From NCBI GenBank assembly GCA_030247885.1, contig JAPDRO010000009.1, forward strand, positions 1,116,001-1,180,000: a stretch of DNA of 64,000 nt. Reading direction: 5' to 3'. The position numbers were made by a program, and so were the translations under genes. Origin of the DNA: Taxawa tesnikishii (nom. ined.). Taxonomy: Eukaryota > Ascomycota > Dothideomycetes > Dothideales. Each line of letters begins with the position of its first letter. The first letter of the stretch is position 1. Positions 59,076-64,000 of the stretch are shown one piece after another. The notes under the pieces are model-generated. The model searched no databases. It saw only the letters and a program-made list of their open reading frames with translations, and was not told the origin of the DNA.

Positions 59076-60612
59076 ATGCACGATCTTCGCAAACAAGTTT
59101 TGCTCGAGAGTGGCAAGACTGTCTCCCGCAAGGCCCGATCAAAGCAGGCCTCGGGCGTCACTTCCCAGAATGGCTCTCCGTCTGGATCCCGCAACGCATC
59201 GAGGGCGGCGAGCCGTAACGCTTCGGACGATGAAGACGAGTTCAGCGACGGTACAGAATGGAGGTACGATCAAAATTTGCTTGCTACTGACGAGCCCCAG
59301 CCGTGCTTCGATTGCCTCTGTCTAGATGAATCTTGCTTTGGCCTTCCCAGCCGCATCCAAGTCAGACGGAACAAGTGCGGGCCTTTTATAGAGGAGCAAG
59401 ATTACCATACGAACCATCCTCTTGAGCGCCTGTGCCAAACTTGCTTTCCGAAACAAGTCTGACGAACCTCTCAGTACAAATTCCATCGACGAAATGATTG
59501 CCTCTGACGATGTCGACGCGCCCCCGGACGTCTGGCATTCGGATCTGGACACACGTATCACCAACCTCGTCGACCGAAAGAGGAGCAACGACGAGTCCAG
59601 ACAAGCGAACCTCGCGAGAATAGTGTACCTCCTCACGGTGCATTATGCGCAACAACAGATCCAGCCCAGGTTGGGCGATCTTCTACCCTCACTGCTGAAG
59701 AGTGTGAAAGGCGGTACGACTGAGCACGAGATTATCCTAGCCCTCAAAGCGCTGGCGCTTGTGGTGATTACGGACCCTTCCGACACCATCTACGATGCCG
59801 TCTCGCAACCCATCAAGCTCATCGTCACCGATTCACACCACATGAAGGCCAAGGTCGCTGCCATTCACGCCTTGGGAGTGGTCACCTTCTACGGCGGTGC
59901 CAGTGAGGACGAAACGCAAAACATCATGGACCTGTTACTGGAGATCATTGAGTCCGACGGACAGTCGATCGAAGCTGGTGATGACGGCGACGTTGTCACC
60001 TCATCACTTGAAGAGTGGGGATTCCTGGCGACACAGATGGAGGACATGGAGGACACATCCGAAGAACCCATGGAGGCATTTGTGGAACAGCTCGAGGCAT
60101 CGCACACATCGGTCCAAGTGGCCGCGGGCGAGAACATCGCCCTGCTGTTCGAGAAAAGCTACACGGAGCGCGAAGACGACGAGGAGCTCGAGTCCCATGA
60201 ACCGGACTCGGAAGAAGAGGACGACCCGAACATGGTCAAGCGGTACACCGTATGGCGGCGCGAAGACCAGCTCAAGCACACTCTGCGCGACCTGGCCAAG
60301 ATGAGTTCGAAGCGGTTGTCGAAGAAGGACAAGAAGTCGCTACACACAAACTTTGCCGACATACTCAATTCGGTCGAGCATCCGACGCGCGGACCGCGCT
60401 ATAGTAACGCCATCAACGAGGAAACGGGCAAGGCGTACGGCTCCCGCATGACTGTCGCTCTCGGCGCCGGCAGCCAGATGGTCATCGACAAGTGGTGGAA
60501 GCTGCACAGACTGCAGGCACTCAAGAGGGTACTGCAGAGCGGCTTTCTTATCCATTATGAGCTGAACGAGCTGGTGTTTGATTCGCTCCCGGTCATGCTA
60601 GAGAGGGATTGA
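59076..60612 (+). CDS. IFRD-family (interferon-related developmental regulator) protein
   Basis: Exons 59076..59263 and 59475..60612; 441 aa, frame unbroken. IFRD proteins are armadillo/HEAT-like helical proteins; in animals they are linked to transcription and to ribosomes, in fungi they are little studied. Exon 1 encodes a basic, Ser-rich N-terminus (MHDLRKQVLLESGKTVSRKA) ending DEFSDGTEW; the splice to STNSIDEMIASDD uses the CTCTCAG acceptor at 59474, which restores the frame. The IFRD region holds LTVHYAQQQIQPRLGDLLPS, EHEIILALKALALVVITDP, KAKVAAIHALGVVTFYGGAS and SLEEWGFLATQMED; the C-terminal IFRD part ends with the SSKRLSKKDKKSLHTNFADI segment and GSRMTVALGAGSQMVIDKWW. The 211-bp intron is long for this window and stays open in frame to 59462. 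Confidence 0.9.
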
Positions 60613-61335
60613 GTGCTGGCACAACTGTGTAGTTTTCGAGGTACGCGACCAGAACATAAACTAGGTGGAGGCAAGAGATATCCATGTTGGAACGACGAAT
60701 GCATTATGAGTGTTCTTTTTCCTGTTTTCTTCTTTTCGCCAAGATGATTTCTTCTGCGGGTGGGATATGACAGTGACCTTCGACAGTATATAATATCACG
60801 CGTCCAGGAAGTGACATGGTAACCGGACTTGAGAGGGCTGTCCGAGACATCGAATCATCAGCGTGGTAACCTATACATGTTCACCACGTGAGCACTGATT
60901 GCGTACACAATGACAACACGATGCGTAGCCTGTACACAAATCCCGCTCTATGCGTGCTGCCTGCGAATACATATCACGCTTCACACCCGCCGTTGACCAT
61001 GAACGATGTACAGAATTGCATGGCACCGGAAGCAAGGCTTCCAGGTGTGTTAGGGATTTGGAGGTAAGGAGCAAAGCTCTTGTAGTAAATGGACAGATTT
61101 CCGAATCCATCTAACACACGGTTGAACGGCACGAGAGGGAAACTAAGGACCGAAAAAATTTCACTGCCGTTGCGGTGTTGATTATCAATCCGTTAAAGGA
61201 ACGATCTTGGTGGTATCTTAAGGAAAGAGTAAAGGCCTCTTTGTGGTATCTTATCAAGGAAAGCAGAGGCAGCCAATGATCCGCATCAGAGTAAACAGGC
61301 CAAGAAAAGAGAAAAGAAAAAAAAGGCATTGATGA
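60613..61335. other. Intergenic between convergent genes
   Basis: A 723-bp space between the 3' ends of the IFRD and ORM1 genes. A/T-rich 3' flank sequence; no gene recognised. Confidence 0.5.
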
Positions 61336-62019
61336 CTAGCTGTCATCGGGATCCGGGTTGAACAGCGCTATGCGCATGCGATGCAGCTATTCATCAATCA
61401 GTCAACGTTGGTCCGGATACAACTGTGGGATTCCCTTACCGCAGGCAATTTGGGTACCACCACCGCCAGCGTGGCCATGAAGTTGATCATGAAGTAAACG
61501 AGGTCGTAGTGCGTGTAGTGTGTGCTGGTCAGGAACAAAAGGATGGGTACGGTGAGCAGGAACTTCTTCGCCGGGGTGTACTGATCGCCGCTATCGATCT
61601 GCTCCCACATGTTCAGGTTGTCGTAGGCTCCCGAGTTGAACTCGAACGGCACGCCGCGCACCCAGTGGAACATGAGGAATGAGCCGGCCATGTACGACAG
61701 GTTCGTCAGCGTCCACGAGGTTTCTTGCGAGATGTTGGGGACGATGTCGAAGATGATTTTGAGGAGTGCGATGCACACGAAATGGATCACCCAGGCACCT
61801 ATATAGACGCATCCTGTATCAGCAAATCGTTGTCTCCGCCCGGCTTTTCTCGAATATCTGGATATGTAGGGGATGCAGCATACCCTTCGCGTTCACCCAC
61901 TGCGAGTTCGAGTTCGGCATGGCCATCTGATCGCTCATCTGCTCCAGCGACTCCGGCGGCTCGGTGTACATCAAACTGCTAGACCTTCGCCTCCTCTTGT
62001 GTTCTTTGCTCGAGTTCAT
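61336..62019 (-). CDS. orm1: ORM1/ORMDL regulator of sphingolipid synthesis
   Basis: Exons 61884..62019, 61440..61798 and 61336..61386; 181 aa, frame unbroken. ORM proteins sit in the ER membrane and restrain serine palmitoyltransferase, the first step of sphingolipid synthesis. Seen: N-terminal KRRRRSSSLMYTEPPE, SQWVNAKGAWVIHFVCIAL across intron 1, TWTLTNLSYMAG-type block (SWTLTNLSYMAGSFLMFHWV), GVPFEFNSGAYDNLNMWEQI, FLLTVPILLFLTSTHYTHYD and MINFMATLAVVVPKLPALHR across intron 2. The Arg-Arg-x-Ser-Ser-Ser run resembles the Ypk1 phosphorylation cluster that relieves Orm inhibition in yeast. The start is the ATG at 62017-62019; the upstream frame stays open but has no other ATG. Confidence 0.96.
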
Positions 62020-63742
62020 GGCGTCTGCAGAGTGTAGTCGTAGATGAGGCGGCCGGTTGACGTCGGGACTAAAGGTCAACCCTGTCGGTTGGAGGAGTAT
62101 TGGAGACAGTTTGGCGGTATTGGCTCAGCGAAGCCTGAGATCAAGTGTAAGACACCGGGTGTGTAGGCGCCTTGCAGGAGTAACGACGGGCAGTGGCAGC
62201 AGTGGCCAGCAGTGGTAGCAATTATAACAGTTCCTTGAGTGAGGCGTAGGGTGAGAAATTTCCGACCGTTGGCGGTAACGTGCCCTGCAAGAGTAACGAT
62301 CCGAGGGCGGATTGATCGATATTGTCTCCCGTCTTTGCTTTCTTCAAGAAGAGGAAGGGATATGACTGGCAGTTTTACAGGGGTCGGAACAAGATGGTAC
62401 GGCGTTTGTGTTTGTTAATGACACGAGGTGCAGCATGACCATCGGAAATAGAAAGCCCCAGGCACAGGGTCCCGCCCAGCCAAGCCCTGGCCCGAAAGCC
62501 TAATTACCGGCTCATGCCGCCTGTGAATCTTCTTCACCTCATGTGCTCGAAACACCAGCATCTCGAAATACGTCTGACATGTTCAACTGGCCTTCTGTTC
62601 TACTGTTCGGGAACGTTTCCTGGTGTGTGTCGTCCGAACCTTACCGGACCCTACACCCGACTTTTCGCCTGCTCTCTCGTTCTAGTCGTCCTAAAAATTT
62701 CCCATGACTGGATTTGAGCCCTCATACACTCTCCTACTTTCTGTGGAACAAGTCTGCCCCAACCTCGGAAAAGAAGCCTTCGAAGAAACCAGCAACCTCA
62801 GCCTCCGGGAGAGTGGTGTAGACGAACAGCGCTGCGAAGAACGCAGGATTGATGTAATGACCCAATCCAGGAAGAAGTCCTTGGAAACGGTTGTAACTGT
62901 GTAGTCTGAAGGGACAGAAGACCAACACGCGCGCGCCTTGTTTTCGACAAGCGGCCGCCGGAGTTTTGCTACTCGGCAAATCCGAAAGTGGATCATTTGC
63001 CGTTACTGCGGGCTCTAGATGTTTGTACTTTGACATAGCATGAGAGTTGCTTGGCCTATAATGGCAACAATAACTAGAACGGTAAACGTGGTCATTTTGA
63101 GCCTATATACATGTACATACCACGTGTGATCGTTAAGATATTCAATGTTGGAAGTATCTATAGAGCCATGCAAGACTTCCAGACTTTGATTTACATTTGG
63201 ATTCCGCCCAGTAGAAATAGCGACACAGAGAGGATATGGATGCCTGTCCTTGTTCGTGGGCCGAATGAACGGCCCCTCAATCTTACTGGACGCTGTGCTG
63301 CGGCCGCTAAAGCCTTGCATACTGTCAATAGGCCGCTTCCCCGGCGTCGCGACTCCCCGCCATGGTAGCAGAACGAAACAGACAAAAGCCTACCTTGCAC
63401 ATCATCTTGCCGCTCCTGCATTTCAATTCAGACTTTCTGGACTCTGTGCTTCTTCTCTTCATTCTCTTTTCTTGCATAGTCACCTGGGACACATTCATTC
63501 CGAACATCCGTAATAACATGAAAGTCGACACGGTCCTGCAGTTCATCTCCGCGATCTTTGCTATTGTAGCAACGTAGGCCTTGATACCATATCTACAAGA
63601 ACGGTATAGAGAGTGGAAACAGCGAAGGGCCGACGGTAATTTCTATCTTCTCATGCTATCTTCAGCCCTGTTGACTGCTCAACTTCCAGCACGAATTCCT
63701 GCTCTCCCTGTTGCCAATCCCCTGCCGACAGCACGCCGGCTT
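62020..63742. other. Intergenic, 1.7 kb, weak ORFs only
   Basis: ORM1 promoter on the left. A minus-strand frame (62734..63036) ends in a hydrophobic, Phe-rich segment (GHYINPAFFAALFVYTTLP) and overlaps a second frame just upstream that begins like a signal peptide (MTTFTVLVIVAIIGQATLML); a plus-strand frame (63362..63577) has two hydrophobic segments. None matches a family I know. They may be chance or a small secreted or membrane orphan. Confidence 0.35.
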
Positions 63743-63937
63743 CTACACGAGCGCACATTCACCCGCCATTTCTTCGGTCGTCGACACACCCACAATCTCG
63801 AGGAAGTCTTCGAGGTGGTCCTTGTTGAGCGAGAGACGAGGAACGAAGGATTCCACTAAGCGCTGTTGTTCTCTGAATCGTCCATCGGAGCTGCTCTTAG
63901 CCTTCTCCACATCCCTGGGCGATCCTGACGGGAGAGA
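63743..63937 (-). CDS. Possible C-terminal exon of a gene running off the right edge
   Basis: Reading minus, a CCCCATAG acceptor at 63938-63940 is followed by 65 codons in one frame to a TAG stop at 63743. The peptide SLPSGSPRDVEKAKSSSDGR continues RFREQQRLVESFVPRLSLNK and DHLEDFLEIVGVSTTEEMAG. It is charged, looks globular and has balanced composition, unlike the shadow frames nearby. I do not recognise the family, and the rest of the gene would lie beyond 64000. Confidence 0.35.
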   Translation of the reverse strand, partial: SLPSGSPRDVEKAKSSSDGRFREQQRLVESFVPRLSLNKDHLEDFLEIVGVSTTEEMAGECALV

Positions 63938-64000
63938 CTATGGGGAAGTGACAGGTGGAATGAGCCGGGAATGTCCGATGTATGCCACGCGTATCGGACA

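Overview
The window is nuclear DNA from a filamentous ascomycete (Pezizomycotina). Support: about 25 protein genes with short GT-AG introns (about 48-130 bp, occasionally about 210), fungal-only families (fungal Med1, DUF3176, HET domain, PNP-NB-ARC-TPR NLR receptor, Mrc1, PAS kinase) and secreted GH10, S53 and S10 hydrolases. A Dothideomycete is my guess from the look of the proteins, not something I can prove. No rRNA, tRNA, CRISPR array, transposon or virus-like element was recognised.

Layout: 0-3.4 kb, two secreted acid proteases on the minus strand (S10 carboxypeptidase, cut by the left edge, and an S53 sedolisin). 3.4-6.8 kb, a long gap ending in the glutamine synthetase promoter. 6.8-25.3 kb, housekeeping genes: glutamine synthetase, Med1, a conserved nuclear protein, alanyl-tRNA synthetase, PAS kinase, topoisomerase III and a DUF1295 membrane protein. 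26-42 kb, a more accessory stretch: MFS exporter, NLR receptor, DUF3176 membrane protein, sugar epimerase-like enzyme, Msp1, thymidylate synthase and a HET-domain protein. 42-43.4 kb, a GH10 xylanase with a 20-bp perfect inverted repeat in its promoter. 44.4-62 kb, housekeeping again: Kre33/NAT10, Mrc1, an NmrA-like reductase, a complex I assembly factor, a calponin-type protein, an IFRD protein and ORM1. The last 2 kb hold little except a possible terminal exon of a gene that runs off the right edge.

Three DNA-replication genes (TOP3, thymidylate synthase, MRC1) have clustered MCB-type sites (ACGCGT or ACGCGA) close upstream, suggesting shared G1/S control by an MBF-like factor. Glutamine synthetase has a GATA cluster upstream, as expected for nitrogen control. 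Alanyl-tRNA synthetase has an in-frame upstream ATG adding a basic presequence, so one gene probably serves cytosol and mitochondria. The NLR and HET genes, 9 kb apart, are both typical of fungal self/non-self recognition.

Caution on reading frames: in 14 genes the frame breaks at 28 places, and in every case I could resolve, adding one base (two at two sites) to a short run of the same base, nearly always G or C, restores the family-conserved protein. Essential single-copy genes are affected, so I treat these as homopolymer undercalls in the assembly and not as gene decay. Exon coordinates below are those of the sequence as given; protein lengths assume the missing bases are counted.
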